Positions 45,137 through 55,565 of a stretch of 64,000 nt of DNA are shown here, one piece after another. Position numbers and translations under genes: made by a program. The DNA comes from Sordariomycetes sp. S80-01Y (taxonomy: Eukaryota > Ascomycota > Sordariomycetes). Positions within the stretch are counted from its first letter, which is position 1, and every line of letters starts with the position of its first letter. The notes under the pieces were generated by a model, which made no database searches, was not told the DNA's origin, and saw only the letters and a program-made list of their open reading frames with translations. The stretch spans positions 124,001 through 188,000 of the forward strand of contig JAXQJY010000024.1 in the NCBI GenBank assembly GCA_037042185.1, given 5' to 3'.

Positions 45137-48100
45137 ATGTTAAGAGCGAGAGTATGGCGGGTAAGTCCCCACGTTGCTAGCTCTTGTTAATATCGAGCTG
45201 ATCAAGTCCAGGATCGCAACAATCGATACGTATGCGATCTCTGCCGGCGCAAACTCTCCCCCGGTATCGCGAGCATAAGTTGCCGACAATCAACACACGA
45301 TGATGCCTCGGCACGGACGGCTCTGGTCTTAAGGCTAGCACCAGGTACCGGCAGTCGGACCTTTGCGACAACGCGGACAGCATGGAAGCCAGGCCCAAGT
45401 CCTCCAGCGGGCGGGTTCGGAGGCTTTGGAGGTTTTGCGAATAAGGAAGTAGGGTCAAGAAACGAGCTTCTTCCTCATGAGAGAGCAGCGAAGGCTGCCC
45501 AGAAGACGGCACCTCAATCACAGGCAGAAGTACGAGAGCAGCCGGAACAAGAGCCTCAGGCTCGGCAGAACGGGCTAGATGCGCACAAAACCGAGCCAAC
45601 CCAAGGTGCGCAGCGGCAACGAAATGGACAACAGATGCAGAATGGTCAACGAGGGCCGGTGCAAGATACGAGGAGGCGTCAAGGCCGCCAGCCAGATCCG
45701 GCGAAGCAGGCGAGGCATCAGGACGCGACGGCCAAGTCTCGGGAGACATTACAATCCCTGTTTGACAAGGCACGGTCACGCCCTCAGAATGCGCAGCAGC
45801 CACAAATTACACCACTAAGCCATTCCTCGTCAAGTTCGCACTCGACAGTACAGAACCCGCCCCAGCGGACCGAGTCGCCGGGAGGATGGGGCGCTTTCAG
45901 TTCGCGGCAGTCGAGCGTCCAAGCTCCTCCACCCAGACCTCCCCATCCACCAGCAAAGCCCGCTACACCAACCCTGGAACAAGGCACCTCACATTCTGCT
46001 AGATCTACTGCGCAGTCCTCGTGGGGTGCCTTCGGTGGACGCCAATCGAGCGTGCAATCAACCCAAAGAGCAACTGGCTCCTCACCTGCTTCTAGCGCCC
46101 GACCGTCTGCAGCAGATACGAGCGCTGCCCCCCCCAAGGAGAAACAGCCGATCACGCCAGTTGCACCGGCAGGTGATGACTTCTGGGACGCGATCGAGAA
46201 CCAGAAACCGAAATCCAAACGCAAGGAGGGGCCACGGCGGGCAGCTGTGCCTAGTCGGAAGGTCGAGTCTGTGAAAGCGGACCCTGTGAAGCTTGCGGAC
46301 AACGATTTCTGGGACGAGGTTGCGGCCAAGGGCCGACCACAGGGCAGGGCTCAGTCGCAATACGTGGCTACGGAGGAGCCTAAAGAAGCAGAGGTACCCG
46401 CACCTAAGCTTGATTCTGCGCCATCGACAGGAGGTGAGTTTTGGGATGAGTTTGACACCAGGGGCGGACGCCAGAAGGAAAGGCGCTCGCGCGATCGAGG
46501 CCATGAGCGTGTTCCAGACCGAGTAGAAGACAGACCCCAGAAGTGGACTAGGCGCAGTGAGAAGAAGTACATTCAAAACAAGCAACAGCGCGAGTCAAGG
46601 TACGACGAAGACGACATGGACGCCGCACTTGCGCGACAGGAGCGGCAGCAAGCCAAGAAACAGAGGAAGAGAGAGCAAAGGGAAGTAGAGGCCGTGGAAG
46701 AAGACGATACCCTAGTCCCCATCTTCTTGCCGGAATACGTCAGCGTCATGTCTCTGGCAGATTCCCTTGGTCAAAAGATGAAACAGTTTTTGGTCGACCT
46801 GGAGGACTTTGGCTTCGAAAACATGACGAGTGATACTCTCATGACTGGCGAGACTGCGGCACTCATTGCAATGGAGTACGGGTTCGACCCAACAGTCGAC
46901 GATGGCTCGAAACGTGATCTGAGACCCAGGCCTCCACCGGAGGACATCACAGCGCTGCCTCCTCGACCGCCTATCGTCACGATCATGGGCCATGTCGACC
47001 ACGGAAAGACAACTTTGCTCGACTACTTGCGAAAGTCCTCCGTGGCGGCTCAGGAACACGGCGGTATCACACAGCATATTGGTGCTTTTGTCGTCAAAAT
47101 GTCGTCCGGCAAGCCCATCACGTTCCTCGACACTCCAGGCCACGCGGCTTTCTTGACCATGAGGCAACGAGGAGCCAATGTCACCGACATTGTCGTTCTT
47201 GTTGTTGCTGCGGACGACAGCGTCAAACCACAGACTCTGGAAGCCTTGAAGCACGCCCAGACTGCCCAGGTTCCCATCATCGTGGCCATTAACAAGATCG
47301 ACAAGGAAGAAGCTCGCGTCGGCCAGGTCAAGGCGGACCTGGCCCGCCACGGCGTCGAGATAGAAGACTACGGAGGCGACGTCCAAGTTGTCTGCGTCAG
47401 CGGAAAGACGGGCAAAGGGATGGATGATTTGGAGGAGAACATCAACACCCTGTCTGAAATCCTGGACACCCGCGCCGAGTCAGATGGCATGGCTGAAGGC
47501 TGGGTTTTGGAATCCAGTGTCAAGCAAGACGGAAAAGTCGCCACCGTTCTCGTCAAGCGCGGGACCTTGCGAGTCGGCGATCATATCCTTGCCGGACGAA
47601 GTCATGCACGCGTGCGTGTACTGCGCAATGAAGCTGGTGCTGAAGTCCAAGAAGCAGCGCCCGGTACCCCTGTCGAGATTCTTGGTTGGCGAGAGCTCCC
47701 CGATGCAGGCGATCAAGTTTTGCAAGCGTCAGACGAAGCTGCCATCAAGAGGGCTGTGCAGTATCGCGAAGAGATGGCGGACAACCACCAGAGCTCTATC
47801 TACATAGCGCAGCAAGAGCAGAAGCAGCGGGAGAAGGCTGAGAGGGAGGCCGCTGAAGCGGCTGCGAAGGCATTTGCTGAGGAGATGGGCGAGGAGTACG
47901 AAGAGAAGCCCGATGATGGCCCGAAAATCATATATCAGAATTTCGTTATCAAGGCAGACGTTGCTGGATCTGTTGAAGCTGTCGTTGCGAGCGTCCAGGA
48001 GCAAGGCAACAACGAGGTCCAGTCCAAGGTCCTCCGTTCGGGAGCCGGCCAGATCACGGAATACGATGTCGACCACGCCGCTACCTCCAATAGCATCATT

Positions 48101-48603
48101 GTCAACTTCAACAACTCCATCCAGCCTAATATCCGATTGCGCGCCGACCAGGCGGGCGTCCGCATCATCGACCACAGCGTCATCTACCACCTCACGGACG
48201 AAGTCCGCAGCAGCCTGTCCGACCTGCTACCGGTGGCTGTTTCGCACAAGAACCTCGGAGAAGCGGACATTCTCCAAGTCTTCCCGATCAATGTCAAGGG
48301 CAGGAAGTACAGGAACATCGCGGGCTGCAGGATCAGGAATGGTTCGATCAAGAAGACGTCGCTCGTCAAGATCCTCCGCTGGGGCAAGGTCATATACGAA
48401 GGCAAGTCCCCTGTGTTTTCTATTTCTGAAGGCGTCACTAACAATTACTAGGCAAGATCGAAACGCTCAAGCACGTCAAGAAGGACGTCATGGAAATGGC
48501 CAAAGGCTCCGAATGTGGGATTGGCTTCGAAGACTTCCAGGACTTCCAGGTGGACGATCAGATCCAAGCCTACGAAATCGTTGAGGAGAAGCGGCACTTG
48601 TAA
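45137..48603 (+). CDS. IFM1: Mitochondrial translation initiation factor IF-2
   Basis: This is a GTPase that brings initiator tRNA to the mitochondrial ribosome. Exons are 45137-45160 (8 codons), 45212-48401 and 48452-48603, giving 1121 residues. The N-terminus [20 protein letters not shown], continued by [13 protein letters not shown], is Arg-rich and acid-poor, as expected for a presequence. Residues ~100-500 are disordered and Gln/Pro-rich and contain three FWD(E/A) motifs. The IF2-N-like part is [20 protein letters not shown]. The G domain begins at [20 protein letters not shown] (G1, about 601-608), with [12 protein letters not shown] (G2), [20 protein letters not shown] (G3) and AINKIDK (G4). 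Domains II-IV run to the end EIVEEKRHL. Intron 2 (48402-48451) has a GC-AG pair (donor GCAAGT); only this splice rebuilds the conserved [17 protein letters not shown]. Confidence 0.95.
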
Positions 48604-48731
48604 GATGGACGAGGCGTGCATGGTTGTATATCACACAGGGTCCAAGGGTATAGAGGACTTTGACAATGTACAGTATGTATTATAGATACACTCATATGAT
48701 CATCATCATGGTAGCTAGACAGAATCAGTGA

Positions 48732-49922
48732 TCACCAGCGATTTGGAGCGGACGCACCACCTGAGGAGTAGGTTCTTGTTGTGGTGGCCGCTCGCTCCCT
48801 CTCCTTATCCAACTTCGCCAAGCCGATCTTGTCAGTGACGGGCGTTGCATCGATAATTTGGTCGAAAGGGTCGTCATCCTCGTCCGAATCCAGACCACTG
48901 CCGTCATTGTCAGAGTCGGGACGCACCGAGGTGTCGGGCTGGTACTGCTGTGGTCGTGATATTGACTCGGGCTTCTTCTTCTCCTCCGGTTCCGGATTCG
49001 AGAAGGTCTTGGAGGCTAGGACCTTGCGCCGGATCGCCTCCATGGCCGCGTCCTCGTCCTCGCTGTCTTCAGAGAGCGCATATCGATCGCTCTCTTGTTC
49101 CTCTACCGGCTTGGGTTTCTGCGGCCGTTTCCCCAGGTATATCCCGTCGACGCTATCATCATCCTCGTCCCTGTCTCCCTCCTCGTCTTCGTCCCCGCTC
49201 TCTTGGTCATCGTGGTCATCATCGTCATCAGAGCTCTCCAGTGGTCGATGGTTCGTATTGCCCTTGGTCCACATGTCATCCTCGCCTTCCTCTCTGCTTT
49301 CGGCGTATTCGCGCTCCAACCTCTCCATCCACTCCTTCTCAGTCTGCTTCATCTCCGCCTCGTCGGCGCACCTGGCATACTTCCTCAAGAGGCTCGAGTT
49401 GATCTGCAAGAAGCTCTCGCCGTATGTGAATGGCTTCAGCACCTCCTCGGCCCAATCTGGATGCCCGCAGATGTAGAAGGCGGCGGCCAACGCCTCCACG
49501 CAGTTCAACCTCCAGGGCTTACCGTAGTTAACCTGGTTCGCAGCCACCAGATACGGCAGAAGCCGCTCGCACTTCCCACCGACCTTGTTCCACGCGACCT
49601 CCTTCGTCCTCGCCCAGCTGCACTCCACGACCGCAGCGCCGTAGGCATCCATGATTTCGCGATCGGCGGGGGAGATGGTGTGTTTGCCGTTCGGGGTGAT
49701 GATGACGCCGTTGTGCCGTTGGCCCATGTGCAGTTCGCGCATAAGGCCGAGCTTCATGAGCCTCTTGCCGGAGCAGCGCTTTGGATCGCAGTGGCCGAGG
49801 TCCCAGCAAGCGGCTTTGAAGGGGACTTCTTGAGGTTGGCCGTCAATTTGGCGGGGGCGGGGAGGGCCACGATGGCCACCTCGTCCGCCGCCTCGCTTTC
49901 CATCCTTCTTGTGACGGACCAT
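48732..49922 (-). CDS. TSR3: 18S rRNA aminocarboxypropyltransferase Tsr3
   Basis: This enzyme transfers the 3-amino-3-carboxypropyl group of S-adenosylmethionine to N1-methylpseudouridine of 18S rRNA, a late cytoplasmic step of 40S maturation. A single exon of 396 residues begins at the ATG at 49922 (MVRHKKDGKRGGGRGGHRGP). The catalytic domain spans about 30-230: KAACWDLGHCDPKRCSGKRL, VIITPNGKHTISPADREIMD, GAAVVECSWARTKEVAWNKV, RLLPYLVAANQVNYGKPWRL, CVEALAAAFYICGHPDWAEE and FTYGESFLQINSSLLRKYA. All are hallmarks of Tsr3. The ~170-residue C-terminal extension is acidic (ESSDDDDDHDDQESGDEDEE) and disordered, as common in fungi. The frame is open upstream to 50039 but that part reads as leader. 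The gene converges with mtIF2 (128 bp apart) and diverges from GGA. Confidence 0.96.
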   Translation of the reverse strand: MVRHKKDGKRGGGRGGHRGPPRPRQIDGQPQEVPFKAACWDLGHCDPKRCSGKRLMKLGLMRELHMGQRHNGVIITPNGKHTISPADREIMDAYGAAVVECSWARTKEVAWNKVGGKCERLLPYLVAANQVNYGKPWRLNCVEALAAAFYICGHPDWAEEVLKPFTYGESFLQINSSLLRKYARCADEAEMKQTEKEWMERLEREYAESREEGEDDMWTKGNTNHRPLESSDDDDDHDDQESGDEDEEGDRDEDDDSVDGIYLGKRPQKPKPVEEQESDRYALSEDSEDEDAAMEAIRRKVLASKTFSNPEPEEKKKPESISRPQQYQPDTSVRPDSDNDGSGLDSDEDDDPFDQIIDATPVTDKIGLAKLDKERERAATTTRTYSSGGASAPNRW

Positions 49923-50579
49923 TGTCTTTCGTATAGAGTTGTCGTTCGTGTATAGATATTCGGAATCTCGTCGGCAGCAGGTTGCGGTTGAGAGAGGCGT
50001 TCGAAGTCTGGACTGGCGATGACGACGGATGTGCGACACTCCAACATTGGAGGGGCAGAGAAAAGTTGAGCTGGCGGCTCTATTCTGTCACCCCGCCAGA
50101 TCCAGGGTTCAGCGCGGAAAATCAGCGTCCGGAGAGCCGGCCCAGGCACACCGTCCACGGGCACTGCACTGGGTCGCTGCCAGTGCTTTCCAGGCGAGCT
50201 GCACCCCCGGAAGCCGGAGGTGGACTCTGAGGCGTCAGCACCGCCAAGCTCTCGTGCCTCGAGCTGTGACCTCAGTGGCCGATGCAATCAACGAGGCCAA
50301 CTAAAGGCCCCTCTTCCTCACTTTGGCTCACCTTCTGCCTGCCACCTCGATAACTTCCTCCCACAATACTGCCCCCAAGTACTAGCAGTACACAACGCCC
50401 AGCAGAGGATCCACGCCTGATCCGCTCGATCCTAGTCGACCGTCTCTTCGAGTTCCTGCGACACCTGCCAGCTGTTTTTCGTCTCCCCAGCTCCGTCCCC
50501 GCGCGCCACCCGCAGACCGCATCATATGCGCCAGCCACCGCTCTCGACGTAAACATCATATCGCACATACCTCGTACCC
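49923..50579. other. Divergent promoter region
   Basis: This holds the 5' regions of Tsr3 (-) and the GGA adaptor (+). A C/T-rich leader-like tract occupies about 50320-50575 on the plus side. A few upstream ATGs are present (for example near 50281 and 50525). No other feature was seen. Confidence 0.4.
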
Positions 50580-52648
50580 ATGGAGGCAGCATCAGCCCGG
50601 GCGGCAGCCCGCGATCGCTGGGGCGAGAGTCTGGGCCGCACGCCCTCTCAGCTCCAGCGCTTCATCCAGGCTGCCTGCTCCCCCGAGAACTACGAGCCCA
50701 ACCTCGCCCTCAACCTCGAGATCTCTGATCTTGTCAACAGCAAGAAAGGCACCGCGCCCCGCGAAGCAGCCACCGCCATCGTGAACTACATCAACCACCG
50801 AAACCCCAACGTCGCGTTGCTGGCCCTCAACCTGCTGGACATATGTGTCAAGAACTGCGGGTACCCCTTCCACCTGCAGATCAGCACCAAGGACTTCCTC
50901 AATGAGCTCGTCAGGAGGTTCCCTGAGCGTCCGCCTATTCGGCCGACGAGGGTGCAGGCAAAGATTTTGGAGGCGATTGAGGAGTGGAGGGTGACAATTT
51001 GTGAGACAAGTCGGTACAAGGATGACTTGGGCTTTATCAGGGACATGCACCGGTTGTTGAGTTACAAAGGCTATGTGTTCCCTGAGGTGAGGAGAGAGGA
51101 TGCTGCTGTTCTTAACCCAAGCGACGTAAGTGCACAACAACCGTTGGGCCTTGTGGCAGAGGCTAATGTGGACAGAATCTGAAATCGGCAGAGGAGATGG
51201 AAGAGGAGGAAAAGGAGGCCAATTCAGCCAAGCTCCAGGAGCTTATCCGCCGCGGCACACCCCACGACCTCCAGGAAGCCAACCGCCTCATGAAAGTTAT
51301 GGCCGGCTTCGATACCCGATCCAAGACCGACTACCGCGCCAAAGCCGCCGAAGATATCAGCAAGATTCAGGCCAAAGCGCGTCTGCTGGAAGAGCGTCTC
51401 GAAGCCTTCAAGCCTGGGGACGAGATGAAGGACGGCGACGTCTTCAGTGAGCTTGCATCGTCTCTGCAGAATGCTCAGCCCAAGATTCAGAAGATGTGCG
51501 AAGAGGAGTCGGATGACCACGAGGCTGTCGCGAAGCTGTTTGAGATCAACGACAGCATACACAGAACAGTTGAGAGGTACCGACTAATGAAGAAGGGAGA
51601 CATGGAGGGCGCCGCCAAGGTTGCTCGCGAGGGACCAGCACCGTCTCAGACAACAACGATTGGGAACAACCCCGGAGAGCTGTCGCTGATAGACTTTGAC
51701 ACGGAACCTGATACCAACGGGAGCAGCGGGCAAGCTGGCCAGTCTTCGCAGCCTGCAGGTAGCTCGTCGCAAGCGAGCGGGTTGGAGAATGATCTTCTCG
51801 GCTTGGACATTGGAGGAGATTCAGCCAACTTCGGACAAGGAGGTGCTCTATCCCTCGGTTTCGGCGCAAACCAGAACGTTCCCGGACCAGCACTTCTCTC
51901 TTCTCTTACAGAAGACAGTACAGCCCAGCACGGCGGCTCTGCGCCGACGCCTCCCCAGAGTAACTTCGCCGCTTTCAGTACACCCCCTGGATCTCAGTCC
52001 ATGACACCTCAACCACCAAACTACCAAAACCCGTCGCCTGCGCCAGCCGCTGCTCCCCAGCCAGCAGTCGACCCCTTTGCTGCTCTCACCGGCGGCGTCT
52101 CCGCGCAACCAGCACCAGCACCGGCACCTACCCCGGTTGCCGCTCCACCTCAACCTACTGTCTCCAACGAAGAAGACGAGTGGAATTTCGCCTCTGCTCT
52201 CCCCCCAGAGGCGCCGGGCAAACCAAAAGAGCACCGTCTCACCGTCAGCAACACCAATATCCGGATCAACATGCTCGCCGGTCGTGGTGCGGGAGGCCCG
52301 AATGCTCTGAACATCAAATTCGCCTTTACGAACAACACAGCTTCACCGGTGAGCGAGCTTCATTTCCAGCTTGCCGTGACAAAGGTACGTTCTCACCAGC
52401 GAGGATGCGGCTCGGCTCTGGATGCTAACGATGAGATGCAGGGCTACGAACTCCAACTCAAGCCCCAGACGGGCCGCGCCCTGGCTCCTAAGCAGAGCAA
52501 CGGCGTAACCCAGGAAGTCGACATCTGGCACGCGGGCAACCACGCCGCCAAGGTCGAGGGGGTCAAGATGAGGTGGCGAGCGACGTACAAGGTTGGTACC
52601 GAGGCCAAAAGCGAGATGGGTGAGGTTCCTGAGTTCAGCATTGCATGA
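50580..52648 (+). CDS. GGA-type clathrin adaptor (VHS-GAT-GAE)
   Basis: This is a monomeric adaptor that sorts cargo from the trans-Golgi to endosomes under Arf control. Exons are 50580-51125, 51176-52384 and 52442-52648 (introns 50 and 57 nt), giving 653 residues (yeast Gga1 557, Gga2 585). The VHS domain covers residues ~15-165 (LQRFIQAACSPENYEPNLAL; NPNVALLALNLLDICVKNCG; FLNELVRRFPERPP). The GAT domain is at about 195-320 (ANRLMKVMAGFDTRSKTDYR; KARLLEERLEAF; KLFEINDSIHRTVERYRLMK). A Gln/Pro/Ser hinge of ~200 residues has DLLGLDIG, a clathrin-box-like acidic-Leu motif. The GAE ear is at about 540-653 (NIRINMLAGRG; NALNIKFAFTNNTASPVSEL; HFQLAVTKGYELQLKPQTGR). Intron 2 is stop-free and a multiple of three, so the unspliced frame also reads on. 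Confidence 0.95.
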
Positions 52649-53627
52649 TTCGGTACGTAGATGGGCGGATGGATATCAAGATGGTGTTTGAGATGTGAGG
52701 GAGCGGAGAGTCAGTAGAAGACTGCGATCTGTCAACAGCGTTAGACGAGGATGGACAAATATGCACAGCGATTTACGGTGTTGAGGTCCATCAAGCTCTC
52801 TGTACCACATCTGGTGAGCAATTTCCACTTGAACTCATGCTCTGCCACCAGTAGCGAATGCATCCTGCGCGAAACGCCAAACGAAGTAAACGTACACATA
52901 AGCCACTTTGGCACGCAAAGACCGCCGCCCCCTGAGCCTGTTGACTCCACCTGGACAAGGCCACGATCGCTGTGGTTGCCGAGTAACCTTCTCTGGTCCC
53001 TGAACGCCGATTGCTGCCCAGAAGCAGAACAAACAAACAAAGCACTCCTCTAAACCGGAAAGTGAGAAACGAAAAACCAAGAACTACCCATCTACCAGAC
53101 TCCGGTTGCGCCGTCCCCTGACCCCTGTCCGGAGAGTCGTTCTGATGCCAACAAAAACAAAAATCGAGCAAATGCGTTCGAGCCTGAGAAGCTTCGAGAT
53201 GAAGTGAACTGAGCCAATATGATAACAGAATGAAAAGACAAAGAGGAATCGTATACCCGCGGCCCTAAATCGCCCTTCCGCCCTAGAGGAGCCGCACCGC
53301 GCGCCGATGAAATTGGTTGGCCTCGTGTGCTGATGGGCTTGAAGTAGCTGTTCGAGAAGCGTCGAAGGAAGATTGTCGACGCGACGGTGATTTCTCCACA
53401 AGTGTTGCAGTGTATTGAGACATAGGAGACTCGGACGTTGCCTGCTTCGAAGGCGATTTTGGAATCGGAAACTTATGCACCGAGGGCTTGTTTGACTTGG
53501 GTGTATGGTCCTGACAGGCGTGACGTTGGCGGGGTGCTGCCTATCCAGATTGCCTGCGTAAACCTGCAGAGCTCGTTTCCAGTGGCCAGGCGGGAATTAT
53601 CGTGCTCGTCGAGCTTCTTGGGCCATT
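52649..53627. other. Tail-to-tail spacer, about 1 kb
   Basis: This lies between the 3' ends of GGA (+) and Hpc2 (-). Short frames on both strands (52751-53053, 52791-53171, 53084-53401) overlap one another and show no family. Nothing is supported. Confidence 0.4.
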
Positions 53628-55565
53628 CTACGCGCCAAGCTCGGTAACCGAAAAGCCTGGCTGGGTTGACGGGTGCTGAAGAGCATAGCCGGAAGTGGGC
53701 GTCTTGTTGATCTGCGCCATCGTCTCGCGTTCGATCTTCTCGCGCTCGCGCTGAGCCTTCTCAGACTTGGTAATGCGAGGCTTGCGGGTGGTAGTACCCC
53801 CGCGAGACCCTGGGCCTCCGCCACGTCCACTGCCCGTGCCGCCACGGGTAGCACCACCACGACTGCCACGCCCACCCCGGCTTCCACGGCCGCGTTTGGG
53901 AAGTTCTTCTCTGCAAGATCGTCAGTAAATGGCAGACAGGAATCGTCTGAGGAGTACATACCTAGCGGGTTTCTCCACCTCAGGTACAAGTGGGCCTGAG
54001 TAGACAAAGAATCCATCGCGACTAGCTGCCGCTTGGGCTTCCCACAAGAGCTCCGAGTCGTCAATGAAGTCGTCTTCAACGTCATAGTTGTGCTCCTTGT
54101 AGTGGCGCTTCTTCTTGGCAGGTTTGGCCTGTCCATCCGGTCCGCTCGCGGCCCCATTCTCTTGGTTGCTCGCCTCGTTGTCTGAGTCGTCGACGGACAT
54201 GTCGTCCCCAGACTCTCGACCAGATTCAACCTTCTCGAGGGATGCTGTGGCGGCGGCAATCCGAGCTTTGCGGTCTCGGTTAGCAGCCAAGCGGGGATGC
54301 AGAGCATCCCAGCCGTAACGATCCTCGGCCAGGCGCATGAAGTTGACATAACGATTGGTCTCTCCAGGCCGGATAGGTATGTTGAGCACGATTGTGGGCG
54401 TCTGGGTCTCCTCACCAGGCTTTGCACGGCCGAAGTCGAGGATCGAGCGACCGTCATTGTCTTGCATGTCTTCGAGGTTCTCCGTTCTCGGGGTCGAGCC
54501 AGCCGTGATAGCCTTTTGCTTGGGCGACGACTTCTTAATTGGGCCATTTGCTATGGTGGTGAACTGCGATTCACGTACAACAGGCTTGGGTGGGGATGGC
54601 GCGGGTTCTGCCTGCTCCTTCGAATCCGAGCTGTGATTTACTAGCACTGGAGGTCCGGCCTGGGTCGATGTCGGCCTGGGTGCTTGCGACGGAGAAGAAG
54701 GCATTGAGGTCTCGTGGAGCCTGGAGTGCGAGGGATATGCAGACTGAGGGTGACCAGGAGATCGGTTGATAGAGGAGTCAACCAAGCTAGCGATGGAGGG
54801 AGAGCGGTTAACAGCCTGGCTCGGGGCTCGGGGCGAAGACGCGCTGCCGAAGATCTCGCGCACGGGATCATACCCTCCTCTAATGGGGTCGTAATTCTGT
54901 CCACTTGATCGGACAGGCATCGAGGACGTGTTGCTGTTGCTCTGGGGTCGTGCTGGTGGCTCGTCGCTGTTCAAGATGCTCGACATGGAGTTGGAGAAGC
55001 CTTCGCGTTTGGGGACGTTAGGAGAGTAGCGATGCTCCGATGTCTGTTGTTGCTGCTGAGGATACGATGTTGAGGGCGCCAAATGAGGTTGATTACTGTG
55101 CTGATAGGCCTGGTCGTTGGGGCTGCTTGTGGCCAACATCTTCGCGGAAGGGCCGACGTTCTCCGCGCCTTCTGCGGAAGCAATCTTCCTCTTGCGCTGA
55201 ACTGCAGGAACATTGGTATCGCGAGGTTTTCTAGGCTTGCGAACCTTTGCGTCCGGCGCATCAGAGCCCTCGGCCTTAACTTTGGCCTGTGCACCAGGCT
55301 TCCTGCCCGGCTTCTTGCGTGGAACGCCTGCGGCGGTGAGGGGAACCCACTGGCCATCAATCAAGCCGTATTTCTTTTGCGGTGTTCCATCCTCGCCGCC
55401 TTCAATTCGCACCTCCTGAATCACAACCTGTCCTTGAGGTGAATCCATGGTTTTCGAACGCGGCGCACCGCCAGAACGCGATGGCGACCCGGGTTCAGAG
55501 AGAGGTCCAGAGGGTGGCGATGATAGCTCGCCAGGTGATGAGTCGTACTTTATCGAAGTATCCAT
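53628..55565 (-). CDS. HPC2: HIR histone chaperone complex subunit Hpc2 (HUN domain)
   Basis: This is a ubinuclein/Hpc2 relative in the HIR complex, which deposits H3-H4 independently of replication and represses histone genes. Exons are 53962-55565 and 53628-53910 (51-nt intron), giving 628 residues. The first ~450 residues are disordered and Ser/Pro-rich, with basic patches (RKKPGRKPGAQAKVKAEG, KVRKPRKPRDTNVPAVQRKR). A conserved-looking stretch IVLNIPIRPGETNRYVNFMR, then AEDRYGWDALHPRLAANRD, precedes an acidic region. The HUN (Hpc2-related) domain is at about 487-530: HYKEHNYDVEDDFIDDSELL, then WEAQAAASRDGFFVYSGPLV. Exon 2 adds an Arg/Gly-rich tail (RGRGSRGGRGSRGGATRGG) and a basic helix (ITKSEKAQREREKIERET). 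No ATG lies upstream in the open frame before 55565, which fixes the start. Confidence 0.93.
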
